DNA of 64,000 bases. It comes from Luzula sylvatica (Eukaryota; Streptophyta; Magnoliopsida; Poales; Juncaceae). Of this stretch, positions 1-11,329 are shown piece after piece. Each line of letters starts with the position of its first letter. The stretch's first letter is position 1. The DNA lies in contig OX326958.1 of assembly GCA_946800325.1 (NCBI GenBank), forward strand, positions 63,716,366-63,780,365. Reading direction: 5' to 3'. The position numbers and the translations under genes are program-made. The notes beneath the pieces were generated by a model. That model did no database searches and was not told the origin of the DNA. It saw only the letters and a program-made list of their open reading frames with translations.

Positions 1-851
1 CACCTAAAACATGAATATTTTTGGTTTTTGAAATTAGGGTTTTTCAAATCTGTATATGACTTAATGTTTGTATTTTGAGATTTTTGTTTTGACACTAATG
101 TCCATTGATTGTTTGTGTTGTTTTTTAGGGTTTGTGCATAAGTAGGTTTGCTATTCATGACGAGAAAAGAAGATTAATAGAGATTGGAGAACTTAGCTGG
201 ATTGAGAGAGATCTTCAAGGTAGCCTTCTTCTCCAGTTTACTATCTCCACAGATTGCCTTCCTGCAGCAGCTCTTCAAGGTCCTTCCTCGCCAATGACTT
301 CTCTTCTCCAGTAACACCTCTAGAAAAACTCAGTTCAACCCATTTTCTTCTTTTCTGTTGTGTTTGATTCTTATTTGAGTATGTGAGAGAGTTTTGTTTG
401 TCTTGTAAATGGCCTCTATATATTTCTTTATGGTTGTCTTTTGGAGAATTAGATCTTTGTAATTTTTGGATTTGCCTGATTTAGAGAAGGCAGTCCTTTC
501 CAATTTGAGATTAAAACTTAATTAGGATGAAGAGCTTAGCCCCTTTCAACAAGGAGCCTATATACTCTTTTCCCCTAATAAGGTTTAAATCTCTACCAAT
601 CTTCTCCAAAAGTTTACTTTAATTGTCTTGAACCTCCCGAGTTAAAGGGTGAATGCAATAAGTTAACCTCTCTTGAACCGCCTGAGAGATCTCTTCCAAT
701 ATTGCCGGTTTAGGAGGTTTTTCTGAGTTCTTAGAGATTCTTGAATCGCCTCACTTCTTGGAGATTCTTGAATCGCTTGAGAGATCCCTCAGTGAGTGCT
801 TAATCTGTCACGTAAGTTGTAATCTATCCTACGCATTATATTATATTGCAG
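1..851. other. Unassigned sequence upstream of WAK pseudogene exon 2
   Basis: No exon 1 of a WAK-like gene (galacturonan-binding domain) is present here. Similarity with the intron 1 of locus 2 stops about 20 bases before the exon 2 acceptor, so the rest is unrelated. The 640-790 stretch repeats short blocks such as gagattcttgaatcgc two times. Short open frames here (132-314, 758-1030 upstream part) match nothing I recognise. It could be an intron 1 filled with transposon sequence, with exon 1 off the window edge, or a breakpoint that removed exon 1. Confidence 0.4.
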
Positions 852-1042
852 ATATCGATGAATGTGCCGACAAATCCTTATGCTATGGAAACTCCGGTAT
901 ATGTGAGAACATCCCAGGAAGTTATCGTTGCTCATGCCCCGCAGGAACACACAATATTTCTTATGCAAACTCCGGTACATGTGAAAAGAACCAGAGGCTT
1001 GCGTTGTGGATAAAGCTACTCATTGGTTAGTTGCTAATTTTT

Positions 1043-2132
1043 TTTTTTTTTTTTTTTTGCAAAAAAATCTTTAAGCATGTATACATTGACACGTTACATA
1101 GAATTTTCATACAAAATCACATGTCTAGGAAATAGACGGCTTTAAATACTTTAAGCCTATAACCTTAATTTCATAACCTATTACATAAATTCTAATACAA
1201 GAAAAATTTCTCGAAATAAATTTTCTTCATAGATATGACATCGATAGACAATGATTAAACCTCGGTTTCTTGAAGACTCCAACGAGACAATAATTGTGAA
1301 TCGAGAAAAATTCTTGATCAAGTTTTGTGTATGAAATGAGAGTGAATCAGTTAAAACGAGTGAAACGCTGAGAGCGGATATTTCTCTCATTCTCGGCCAC
1401 TCTTGAATCTTTAAAACGGACCAATTTTGGTCGATCATACTTGTCCAATCCTCGGGACCAAATTTGCTCAATCTCGAATATAATTCTAATCCCTATCGGG
1501 CGAAGATCCACTAGGCGAGAAGATCCAATATCGCCCTCTTTTTGCTCTTGGAGAGAGTTAACCGACCTCCCTTATTATCTTCTTAAACACTCTTAAACTC
1601 TTAACAAACTTTTCGTTTCTTTTATCTTTCTCTCTTCTACTCGTAAAGAACCGATCTTTTTTCTCGAACACTAACAATGGCTACTCAATTACTAGAAATT
1701 ACGCTGATTTTAGAAGGTTTCAAAATTCCGCCTGGTATACGTCGTATTCAGACCTATGCAGTGACTTGTGGATCCGTTGCACAAGTTCTGTACACGTACC
1801 GACCGTACCGCCCGGATTGGAATGAGAACAGATCAACAAATTGGGAGTTGTGCTATATCGATCGGAGAAGTTCAGGGGAAGGTTGCGCCGATCGGATCTG
1901 AAAAAAGGAACGAAGATCCGGCAGCGAAGCGGAGAGTCGAGGAGGAGAAAGAGAAATAACGCACGATTGTGCAAGATCTACTGTCACGGTCTACTGTTGT
2001 GTTCTACCGTCCGGCGAAGCCCCGCGCGGGCAATCGTCGGAGGAGGAGGAGTGGCTGAGGCGGAGTTGCCTCGGGGTTTTTGGATTACGGTTTTCTTCTT
2101 CAAAGGGAAAGGAAAATTATACCTTGCCTCGA
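1043..2132 (-). mobile_element. Retro-insertion with poly(A) tail (minus strand) in WAK intron 2
   Basis: Locus 2 lacks this 1.09-kb block, so it is an insertion. It starts on the + strand with a run of T (poly(A) read on the minus strand) and is bounded by a 14-bp direct repeat, agttgctaattttt, at 1029-1042 and 2133-2146, as expected for target-primed reverse transcription. It is GC-richer than its surroundings in its 1.5-2.1-kb half. Short frames on both strands (for example 1720-1974 minus) are not recognisable. It may be a 5'-truncated LINE, a processed transcript or a long SINE-like element. The extreme right end also carries a 27-bp copy of sequence found at 2193-2219. Confidence 0.6.
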
Positions 2133-2214
2133 AGTTGCTAATTTTTAACAATGTTATTTATTATACAGATAATACTCGGATATCATTTGATAAAGGGAAA
2201 GGAAAATTATACCT

Positions 2215-2468
2215 TGCCACCCATTTCTTCCACCAATTCACGACGAGTCACCAATTCATGATTAACACCTCGATTAGCAAACTCAATTAATAATTAATTC
2301 ATAGTTACTACAAATTTAATATGTAATTAAGATCTTTATCAATTAAAAATTAATTATGAATATTCAAAAATTAATAAATATGGATTAATCCTTAATTGAT
2401 AGAGGTAATTAATGGTTTGATCATGAATTGGTGACTCATCATGAATTGGTGGGGGAAATGAGAGGGCA
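2215..2468. mobile_element. Foldback MITE in WAK intron 2, pre-duplication
   Basis: The ends are imperfect inverted repeats: the left reads tgccacccatttcttcc and the right reads ggaaatgagagggca, each followed inward by caattcatgatt or its complement. No coding potential. The same element is in intron 2 of locus 2, where a Helitron-like element split it, so it was present before the two loci separated. A related copy lies at 50565-50830. Confidence 0.45.
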
Positions 2469-3236
2469 TAGTAGAAGACCTCCAAAAATAATTAGTTGGG
2501 TTAATTAACAACTCAATTGATAAAAATGTGCACAATTTCGAGTTTTAGAATTTTGTAAAGTATATTTTGAGCTAAATTAATTTAGATAAAATATGGGATA
2601 ACCTAAGGTGAGTTTTGCGACATTGTTATGATGATTTAACTCGTGAAAATTTTCGAGATCTTGATCGCCGATTACTGATACTTCAAACAATTTTATACAT
2701 AAAAGACAATGTAAAAATTACCTCTCCAACATGGATAGCTATAAACGTGTTTATATCGAAAATTACCTTTGTAGGTATGTAAAAACCTTCGAGATCTTCA
2801 AGGTTTTGCAACTAGATGATTTACATTAAGTCAGTTCGAATGAAACCACTGCTTAATGACAAAACAAAATTCAAGAATAAATTTCTTATTAAAATGATAA
2901 ATATGAAAACAAAATATTAGTAACCTCTAAAAGAAATTTGTGCAAATCAATCGCAATCTTGATATCTCCCGTGGTATAATCTGAATGGTTATATGAATAC
3001 GAGAGCCAAATTCTTGCAATGGAGTCTAAATAAATCGCGATTGGAACCTAATTTTATTAGCAAATTAATCAAATCATGATTGGATAGTTAACTAATTAAT
3101 AATATGAATTTGACAAAGTCCTTACTTTCGACCAGCTATATAGATTAAGATGCAAAATTGGGAAGCTTCTTTCATTTAACTTCAAAATTGAACTTCAAAT
3201 GACAAAGTTAAAAGGGCCTAAATTATAGGTTCATTA
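2469..3236. other. WAK locus 1 intron 2, shared with locus 2
   Basis: Non-coding. Aligns base by base with 42113-42877 in intron 2 of locus 2, ending exactly at the target site of the copia element. No further feature seen. Confidence 0.7.
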
Positions 3237-3592
3237 TGTTAATAAGCCCAAGCCCGATTAATAATTATTAAGTTTAATTAGCCCAATTAATCTTAGGGAA
3301 AATTTATTTTAAGGAAAGTAATTTATGAAATTATTATTGGGCAGGTTTTAATTATAAGGAAATTAGTTTATGAAATAGTTTTAAGGCAAGGTTTTAATTC
3401 CTTGTATTTCAAGTTTATGGAGCCTATAAATAGGCCTTAGATGTTTAGGAATTAATCATATTGAAAATATATCGAAAAATATCAATTAGAAAAAAGAGAA
3501 AGACTTGTAAGAGATTATTAGAATTATAAGAGAGAGTTTTGTTTATTAGAAATCCCTATTTGAATCCATATTCGAATCCCGTATTACCAATA
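3237..3592 (+). repeat. 5' LTR of copia-1
   Basis: Begins TGTTAATAAGCCC after the target duplication. Contains a TATA-like cctataaatagg at about 3423, the likely promoter of the element. Ends just before the tRNA-Met primer site. Confidence 0.9.
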
Positions 3593-3608
3593 AATTGGCA
3601 TCAGAGCG

Positions 3609-6278
3609 ATGGCGAGTTCTGGGAGTGTTTTTGGACATATACCACTACCGCGATTAACTAAGACGAATTACGAAGTATGGAATATCCAGATGCGGGCGTT
3701 ACTCGGTGCGCAAGATGTTTGGGAGATAGTCGAAGCTGGCAACGTGGAACCGGTTGCCGAAACGGAGCAGACGGTAAACCAGTTAAAAGCAATGAAAGAG
3801 AAACGAGTGAAGGACAAGACCGCCCTGTACCTGTTGTACCAAGCTGTAGACGAGTCGGGTTTTCAGAAGATTGCCGGCGCGAAAACTTCGAAGGAAGCAT
3901 GAGACACTTTGGAGAGAGTGTTCAAGGGTGCCGACCAAGTAAAGCAAGTGAGGCTTCAGACTCTGCGAGGCGAATTGGAGTCCATGAAGATGAAGGAATC
4001 GGAGGGAGTGTCCGATTACATCTCGCGTGTACAAGCAGTGGCGAATCAGTTAAAGGGCAACGAAGAAGCTCTAACCGACGCAAGAGTTGTTGAGAAGATT
4101 CTACGATCTCTGACCGAGAAGTTTGAAAATGTGGTGTGTGCTATTGAAGAGTCAAAAGATTTAGATCAAATGACCGTTGATGAATTGGCAGGTTCACTCG
4201 AAGCACACGAGCAGCGAAAGAAAAAGAAAGAGAACGAGTCACACCAGGAGGCTCTGCAAGTAAAGGCGACCATAGATGAAGAGAAGGCGATGTACGCTGA
4301 GAACAATCGAGGAAGAGTGCGCGGCCGAGGAGGTCGGTTTGGTGGTCGAGGCAGAGGCGGAAACTATAATTCCAAAGAAAAGAAGCAACCTAATCAGCAA
4401 AATTGGCGCGCCCGAGGACGAGGTCGTGGACGAGGAAGCTGGCCGAGTCGAGCAAGTGTCGAGTGTTACAACTGCGGCAAGCTTGGACACTACGCGAAGG
4501 AGTGCTGGTCCGAGAAAAAGGTAAAAGAAAATGCCAACCTAGTAGAGAAGGAGGCAAATGATGGTGTTCTCATGATGGCTCACAAAGACACCACATCGGA
4601 GAGCGATACGATCTGGTACCTCGACACCGGCGCAAGCAACCACATGTGCGGGCACAAACACCTTTTCGTAGAGATGAAGGAGCTAGATGATGGGCACGTT
4701 TCATTTGGAGATGCGTCAAAGGTCCAAGTAAAGGGCAAAGGTAAAATTCGATTCTATCAGAAGTATGGTAAAGAAGGACATATCGAAAATGTCTATTACG
4801 TACCTGAGATGAAGAGCAACATAATCAGCATGGGACAACTATTGGAGAAAGGATACTCGGTCTTCATGAAAGATCGAACGATGCAGCTGAAGGACAAGCA
4901 AGGCCAATTAGTTGCGCGTGTTGAGATGGCGAAGAATCGAATGTTCAAGCTCAACCTGAGAAGTGTGCAGAGAATGTGCTTACGAGTCGACATGGAGGAT
5001 AAAGCTTGGCTCTGGCATTTGCGGTTTGGACATTTGCACTATGGAGGCTTGCGAGAGTTGGCCAAGAAGAACATGGTGCACGGTCTGCCCGATATGGACT
5101 ACACGAGCAGATTTTGCGAAGGTTGCGTACTCAGTAAACATGCAAAAGTCCCATTTCAGAAGAAGACAAAATATGAAGCAGCAAACCCTCTCGAGCTGGT
5201 GCACACCGACATTTGTGGTCCGATCACATCGAAATCATTTAGTGAGAAAAGGTATTTTATTACATTCGTTGATGATTACACTAGGAGGACCTGGGTTTAT
5301 TTTTTGAAGGAAAAATCCGAGGCATTCGAAGTGTTCAAGAGGTTCAAGGTGCTTGTCGAGAAGATGACCGGGCGATACATCAAAGCTTTGCGGTCAGATA
5401 GAGGCGGTGAGTACACGGCAACCGCATTTATGAGCTTTTGTGAGGAGCAAGGGATTAAGAGATTCTTGACTGCGCCATACTCGCCTCAGCAAAATAGTGT
5501 GGCCGAGAGGAAGAACCGGACCATTCTCGACATGGTTCGATCGATGTTGAAGAGCAAAGGAGTGTCAAAAGAATTTTGGGCCGAGGCGGTGCAGTGTGCG
5601 GTGTATGTACAAAATCGATGTCCTCATGCGAAATTAGGCGAGAAAACACCTCAAGAAGCTTGAAGCAGTCAGAAACCGACGGTGTCGCATTTCAAGGTGT
5701 TCGGAAGTGTGGCATATGCACATGTACTGGATCAAAGGAGGACGAATCTCCATGATAAAAGCAAGACGTTCGTGTTCATTGGATATGACGAGAAAACGAA
5801 GGCATACAAGTTGTACGACCCGATTGAAGGAAAGGTTGTTGTGAGTCGAGATGTCCATGTGAATGAGAAGAGCACATGGGACTGGAATAAGAAGTGCGAG
5901 ATGGAGGATGAGGACTCGGAGTCAGACGAGTCCGAGAAAGAAGAATCCTCAGCTATTGTACCGACTAGCCCCGCAATACCTGATGAAGAAGACGAGCCGA
6001 GACAGACACGCACAAGGAGCTTACGAGAGTTGTACGATGCAACTAGTGAGGTACATCTTGTTTGTCTTTTGGCAGATGCGGAGAATATTTCCTTTGAAAA
6101 AGCTGTGAGAAACAAGAAATGGCATGCCACGATGGATGAAGAGATTGGGGCTATCGAGAAAAACAAGACGTGGGACCTGATCGAATTACCAGAAGGATGG
6201 AGGCCTATAGGAGTCAAGTGGGTGTACAAGAAAAAGAAAAAAATTCAAGACAATGATCGGGATGAAGAAGAGGCTTGA
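3609..6278 (+). pseudogene. Defective copia gag-pol of copia-1
   Basis: One reading frame begins at ATG 3609 with a UBN2-type copia gag, then an Arg/Gly-rich stretch, a CCHC zinc knuckle (4464-4505, C-X2-C-X4-H-X4-C), the aspartic protease motif DTGAS (about 4624), a GAG-pre-integrase region and an integrase core with its Asp, Asp, Glu residues (VHTD, RSDRGGEY, AERKNRT). Two TGA stops interrupt it at 3900-3902 and 5661-5663, each where the family has Trp. After the integrase C-terminal part, the frame runs from VKWVYKK, the very start of reverse transcriptase, into an acidic tail and a stop, showing that most of reverse transcriptase and all of RNase H were deleted. It encodes no complete polyprotein. 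Confidence 0.9.
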
Positions 6279-6294
6279 GCTTAAGGGAGGAATT

Positions 6295-6649
6295 TGTTAA
6301 TAACCCCAACCCCGATTAATAATTATTAAGTTTAATTAGCCCAATTAATCTTAGGGAAAGTTTATTTTAAGGAAAGTAATTTAGGAAATTATTATTGGGC
6401 TGGTTTTAATTATAAGGAAATTAGTTTAGGAAATAGTTTTAAGGCAATGTTTTAATTCCTTGTATTTCAAGTTTATGGAGCCTATAAATAGGCCTTAGAT
6501 GTTTAGGAATTAATCATATTGAAAACATATCAAAATATCAATTAGAAAAGAGAGAAAGATTTGTAAGAGCATATTAGAATTAGAAGATAGAATTTTGTCT
6601 ATTAGAAATCCCTATTAGAAATTCATATTTGAATACCGTATTACCAACA
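6295..6649 (+). repeat. 3' LTR of copia-1
   Basis: Partner of the 3237-3592 LTR, starting TGTTAATAACCCC after a purine tract and ending accaaca before the target duplication catta. By eye it differs from the 5' LTR at roughly 15 or more positions. Confidence 0.9.
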
Positions 6650-6654
6650 CATTA

Positions 6655-7815
6655 AACCTGAATTAACTCTCAATTAGACAACCAAACAAAATAACAAAAA
6701 AAGGAAGAATTAAAGTACCCGATAGGCTTGATGTTCTCCTTCAGTTGTCAATTTAATACAGAGAGGAGAGATAAGAGAAGTTATTGTGGACCGAAGTGCC
6801 GTGGCACTGGAAAGAGAATAAATGAAGAGAAAATCGAGGCTGAACCTGCATAGCAGTCACGACGAGAGAGAGAGGGTAGGAACTGTGAGAGAGAGGGGGA
6901 GAGAGGTTCAAGTTCTAATGTTAAAACTGGTTTAACGTATCAATGATCACCGGTTTCATGAAGCTGTTAAAAACTTAAAACAATCAATTATATTTACACC
7001 AATTTCTACTTAAATTTTGAATTACATCATAAATATCCACTTAAAGGATGTATTAAATTTGTCCCGAACTGTTAAATATAATTAAACAATAGTTAATTTA
7101 AATAGGGAAAAATTATTTGTTAAATTTGTACGTTGTAAAAATATTGCATTGCTATATCGTCTGATATATTATATACAATTCGCTTCAAAAATAATCTAGA
7201 AAGTTCCAAACAGCATAACACTATTTATAATCTTGATATATATATAGTAGTCTGTGTTCCAAAGCGGAACAACGAACATCAAATAGCCAATAAATTCACA
7301 TCTCAAACCTTCTAGGCAATGCCTGCTTTGATGACTACTACAAATATCTAATATTATAGACTATAGTCGCCTCGTATAGGATCTCCTTGCACTCACTTCA
7401 TATTACGAAATTAATTTTGTATTTCTTAGTCATAGCATTTGGTCTCCTATATGCATAACATTGAGTGGTGATATAAAGTTCATGTATGTGCTAAATAAGT
7501 AAATGAACATGATTTAGCACATGAATATGTATTAAATGAGTAGATGATAAATGAGTAAATTGACCTGTTTGATACAAATAAAAAATAATTAGTTTCGAAC
7601 ATGTTTATGATTTATTTGTTTGATTTACACTAATTGCCAACACCCAACACATCAATTAGTATAGGGAATTTAGAAGGGATAAGTATAGTTTTCTCTTACA
7701 TTTCTTTTATTTTGATTACCTTGAGTTGGTCATTAGTCTTTATGTAGTGAACTTGTCCATCGAGCCATAAAAACAGTTAACAGCTTTATATGGGTACTTT
7801 TTTGTTGTTATGCAG
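6655..7815. other. WAK locus 1 intron 2, distal part
   Basis: Continues the alignment with intron 2 of locus 2 (42874-43390 and 45960-46498). GA-rich stretch at about 6866-6902. Ends in a pyrimidine-rich tract and tgcag acceptor at 7811-7815. No gene seen. Confidence 0.65.
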
Positions 7816-7870
7816 GAATTCTTCTCGGCCTCGGGGTGCTTTTATTATGCTTCTCTTCTATATATATGGC

Positions 7871-8151
7871 TAGAGGTGTCAATGGGGCGGATATTGCCCG
7901 AACCGACCCGAACCGTATCCGAAAAATATCCGGATCTGAAAATAAAATATCCGGATCCGGATGGAACCGGATCCGGAACCGTATCCGTTTTTACGGGTAT
8001 GGATCCGGATATGGATCCGGATACTATCCGGATCCGAATAAAATTTGTAAACGGGTATCCGTTTTGTTGTAATCATGATCAAAATTATAGTAATAAATAA
8101 TAGACAATAACTATATTTTAATTCACAATAATACATAATAATCAATAATCA

Positions 8152-8242
<91 letters not shown>

Positions 8243-8491
8243 TGTTTTAAAATTATAAAATAATCAAGATTCGAATTATAAATATATTATTATATCATTT
8301 ATCCGTTTTAATATCCGAATAGGATCCGTATCCGTATCCGACAATATCCGAACCGTATCCGTATCCGTTTAATATCTGAACCGTATCCGGATCCGGGTAG
8401 TACCGTATCCGGATCCATATCCGAAAAAAAATATGGATATGGATCTGGTACGACCACTATCCGAACCGTATCCGAACCGTTGACACCCCTA
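7871..8491 (+). mobile_element. hAT-type MITE interrupting the WAK kinase exon (hAT-1)
   Basis: Terminal inverted repeats TAGAGGTGTCAATGG and the complement ending TTGACACCCCTA; 8-bp target duplication tatatggc at 7863-7870 and 8492-8499. The 8-bp duplication and TA-G terminal pattern are typical of the hAT superfamily. Both subterminal zones are packed with short palindromic units of ggatccgg and accgtatccg. No transposase. Reading from exon 3 continues 67 codons into the element before a TAA at 8070-8072, so the receptor would be cut at the membrane helix. Locus 2 shows the uninterrupted site at about 46545. Confidence 0.9.
8151..8237. repeat. (AT)n microsatellite inside hAT-1
   Basis: Uninterrupted TA dinucleotide run of about 85 bases in the core of the hAT element. 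Confidence 0.95.
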
Positions 8492-9613
8492 TATATGGCA
8501 CATCAACAAAGAAAGCTTACTAAAATAAAAGAGAAACACTTCCAACAGTACGGGGGTAGAGTATTACTCGACGAGATGAGATCTAGGCATGGCCATAGCT
8601 TCATGATATTTTCAGAAGAAGAATTGAAAGAGGTTACAAAAGGTTTTGATAAAACGAACGTGCTAGGGCAGGGAGAAAATGGCACGGTTTATAAAGGAAC
8701 TCTTAAAAATAATGAAGTGGTAGCAATCAAAAGGTGCAAAACAATTGATGAGGGGCAGAAAAAAGAGTTTGGTAAGGAGATACTTATTCTTTCTCAAATC
8801 AACCACAAGAATATTGTTAGGATTTTGGGTTGTTGTCTTGAAGTCGAAATACCAATCTTGGTATACGAGTTTATTCAAAATGGAACCCTTTTTGACCTTA
8901 TTCATAAAAAGGGAGCCATGAGTTTTTTGTTAAGCACTCGCTTAAGGATTGCTTCAGAGGCAGCCGATGCACTTGCTTATTTGCATACATGGGTAAACCC
9001 TCCTATCATTCACCGTGATGTAAAATCCTCGAACATTCTTTTGGATGAGAATTTTATGGCCAAAGTATCTGATTTTGGAGCCTCGATCTTGGCACCAACA
9101 GATGAAGACCAATTCGTTACAATGGAGCAAGGAACTCGTGGTTATTTGGATCCTGAATATGTACAGTCTGGCCAGTTAACAGTTAAAAGTGATGTTTATA
9201 GCTTTGGTGTGGTTCTTTTGGAGCTTCTTATGGGTAAAAAAGCACTTTATTTTGACGGTCCGGAAGAAAACAGGAGCCTATCTTCAAGGTTTTTATCCCT
9301 AATGAAGGAGAATAAGCTTGAGGAAATTTTGGATGCTGAGATAATGAATGACGAGAATATGGACTTGATCAAAGAAGTTGCCAAGCTAGCAAAATCATGC
9401 TTACATATGGAAGGAGAAAATAGGCCTGAAATGAAACAAGTAGCCGAGGAGCAAGATAGGGCCAGAAAATGCATGAAGCATCCATGAGGGGAAGAGAATC
9501 TTGAAGAGAGAAAGAGCTTGCTTGCATGAGGTAAATTGTCAAAAAGCCTTGAGATGGAAATGACTGGTCATTATAGCTTGGAGACCAGATCTATGTTGGG
9601 GTCTGGAAGATGA
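8492..9613 (+). pseudogene. Kinase exon remnant of WAK locus 1
   Basis: This is the part of exon 3 downstream of the inserted hAT element. It encodes a Ser/Thr kinase of the RLK/Pelle type with all the main motifs: glycine loop LGQGENGTVYKG, VAIK lysine, HRDVKSSN catalytic loop, DFGAS, GTRGYLDPEY activation segment and SDVYSFGVVLLELL. The first ATG after the element is at 8495, so translation from it would give a soluble kinase with neither ectodomain nor membrane helix. The frame closes at 9487 (TGA for Trp), removing about 40 C-terminal residues relative to locus 2. Amino-acid differences from locus 2 are few, among them Leu to Gln just before the stop. Whether any transcript is made cannot be judged. 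Confidence 0.85.
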
Positions 9614-10440
9614 TTTTTAGCTAATTAAGTGGATTTACATTTGCATGTTTGGAATTTTTGTGTTAAAAAGAGCCATACGTGATCTTTTCTTGTTGTGTAC
9701 ATAAATTTATATAGCTTTGTGTGTATGATTGGCAAAGTCAATAATTTTTACTTGGTTTGAATAATATTTAAAGCGATAGGCGATGAATCGTGATTCGAAT
9801 TGTTGACAGTTGGTGCTTTGCTTATTCCATTGTTCTTATTTCTACATAAAATTGTTATTAACTTCAAAAGATGTTATAGCAAACAAGAAGAATTTTGATT
9901 CCTGATTAGAAGAATAACCCAAACATAACCTTGTTACTTACAGCCTAAGTTCTTGGTACCCTTATCAGTAATTACTCGCAAGCATTGACTAATTTTATGC
10001 CATATTTTTACTAAGCCCAAGCATACCCTATGTGAAGTACTACTGGTACAGTACAATAATACCTAGACTAGCCTAATTTTTAAATCAATAAAACAAACCA
10101 ATATAAGAGAAGGGAGAATCTTACTTGTGTCGGCGATTTTCGTGCACTCAAGAGTCTGAAACTCCTGCTTTATTTTATGCTTCTACTTGAAAAGTGCTAT
10201 CATTCAACAACCGCCATGCAAAAGATGCCTAATTTTACAATCAATCAGATTGCGCAACCTTGATACATAAGATTTTGAGTTACAATCTAAGAAGTCCAAA
10301 CTTGATTTGACTGACATAATAAGTTAGAACGACAAAATGTAAACCCCACCTACATATACAAAAAGAAAACAAAAGCAATACACGATCTATCCTCCCTAAA
10401 GGCCTAACCTAATCAATTTAGCTTCCAATCTTCCTTCTCA
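9614..10440. other. 3' flank of WAK locus 1
   Basis: Aligns with the 3' flank of locus 2 (47668-48930), where a 170-bp piece is tandemly doubled. Probable 3' untranslated region in the first 200 bases; no coding feature recognised. Confidence 0.5.
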
Positions 10441-10461
10441 GTGCCCCTCATGGCAACAAAG

Positions 10462-10915
10462 CTATTCAGGTGTATGCGACGACGTGTCACATGAATTTCT
10501 GAGAAATATTCCATACCTATGGGGAAACAAATCATCTGGAATATTCACGAATATATTATTCGGATCATTCTCATCTCCGTTAAGAAACATAGTGTGAACC
10601 ACGACCATAGCATCTGAATAATTACTCTCCGGCAAGAGGCATCTCAATTGAAACACTTTTTTCTTATGGTATTGTTCAAATAACCACCAAGGTATACGGT
10701 ACTAAATCGCATCCCTGGTTTCTTAGCATAGGCAACTGCATCGGAGTAATCAATTGAACTCCAGACATGGCCATCAGGAATCCCGAATTGATGTCCAGTT
10801 TCAGTAAAGATAGGTGTGAATTTAAATTGTTTACTGAGATCGATTGTAGTCACTATTCCCAAATGTTGAATCGCGGAGGCAAAAGGAGTTGGAATTGCTA
10901 AATTTGAAACATATT
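10462..10915 (-). pseudogene. Intronless gene family fragment, possibly partitivirus-capsid-like (copy A)
   Basis: Minus-strand remnant of the same protein as copy B (13160-13825). It keeps the C-terminal third with a natural stop at 10462-10464 (the family ends HTPE) and part of the middle (motif AIQHLGIVTTIDLSKQF). About 27 bases that encode the stretch before PWWLF in copy B are missing and the frame breaks near 10650. The N-terminal half is absent. The function is not recognised with certainty; the pattern of residues is reminiscent of capsid proteins of plant partitiviruses, relatives of which are known as endogenous copies in plant genomes. That is inference only. It lies convergent to the WAK pseudogene. 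Confidence 0.45.
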
Positions 10916-11329
10916 TTTGCTGAGTGTTTTTGGAGTGCACAAATGCGATAAAAATAAGATAAAAACATGTTAAATTGTCACGTGTGATATTTTTATTGAT
11001 GACATTTATACCAAGTTTACACACACGAAATGCATTAGTCTATTCTTTGTAATTCAATATGGGCTCCCTAAAAATCCCTAACTTTTGACAAATAAAAAAA
11101 CAAAAATATTATTGCAAGAGACATATTTGCTTGGTGGAGGAAAAATTATCCTAAAAACAAATTGAAGCAATGTTAAAATAGGAAAAACAAATGAAATCAG
11201 GTACAACCGTACAAGACTTGGTCATAATAACTGTCGTCACAGTCAGATACCGAACGAGTCCATGCGTGGTGATCGGAAAACTCAATTATGTTCTCTCCAT
11301 TCTGGTTTGAACGAATTTTTTTTTTATAA

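Larger units (their letters stand above)
3237..6649 (+). mobile_element. Ty1/copia LTR retrotransposon, internally deleted (copia-1)
   Basis: Complete termini: two LTRs of about 355 bp starting TGTTAAT and ending in CA or TA, a primer-binding site tggcatcagagc (3596-3607) complementary to initiator tRNA-Met, and a purine tract aagggagg before the 3' LTR. A 5-bp target duplication catta flanks it (3232-3236 and 6650-6654), and locus 2 has the empty site with a single catta at about 42873. The internal region keeps gag, protease and integrase but lacks reverse transcriptase and RNase H, so it cannot move by itself. The LTRs differ at several positions, so it is not brand new, yet it is younger than the locus 1/locus 2 duplication. 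Confidence 0.95.
852..9613 (+). pseudogene. WAK-like receptor kinase pseudogene (locus 1)
   Basis: Paralogue of the intact gene at 39142-47667. Exon 2 (852-1025, 174 bp, phase-1 introns on both sides, acceptor ttgcag, donor gttagt) encodes a calcium-binding EGF module with the DIDEC start, cysteines in EGF spacing and the first half of the transmembrane segment. Exon 3 starts at 7816 after tgcag and encodes the second half of the membrane helix and the kinase. Three lesions are visible: a 621-bp hAT-type element inside the juxtamembrane codons (7871-8491), a TGA at 9485-9487 where locus 2 has a Trp codon, and a second stop near 9527. The homologous natural stop would be 9611-9613. No exon 1 lies in the window. 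Intron 2 (about 6.8 kb) carries a poly(A) insertion and a copia element. The kinase reading frame itself is open, so the gene may have died recently. Confidence 0.85.

Noticed and set aside
758..1030. A 90-codon frame starting upstream of the EGF exon as a gene of its own
   Set aside because: Its second part is exon 2 of the WAK pseudogene; the acceptor ttgcag at 846-851 and locus 2 show that the upstream codons are intron.
1677..2290. Overlapping open frames with basic residues in the poly(A) insertion
   Set aside because: Three phases are open in a GC-richer stretch; no recognisable domain, no conservation, and the element reads on the minus strand.
8480..9487. An independent cytoplasmic kinase gene
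   Set aside because: It is exon 3 of the WAK pseudogene after the hAT insertion; the first codons belong to the element and no promoter is evident.
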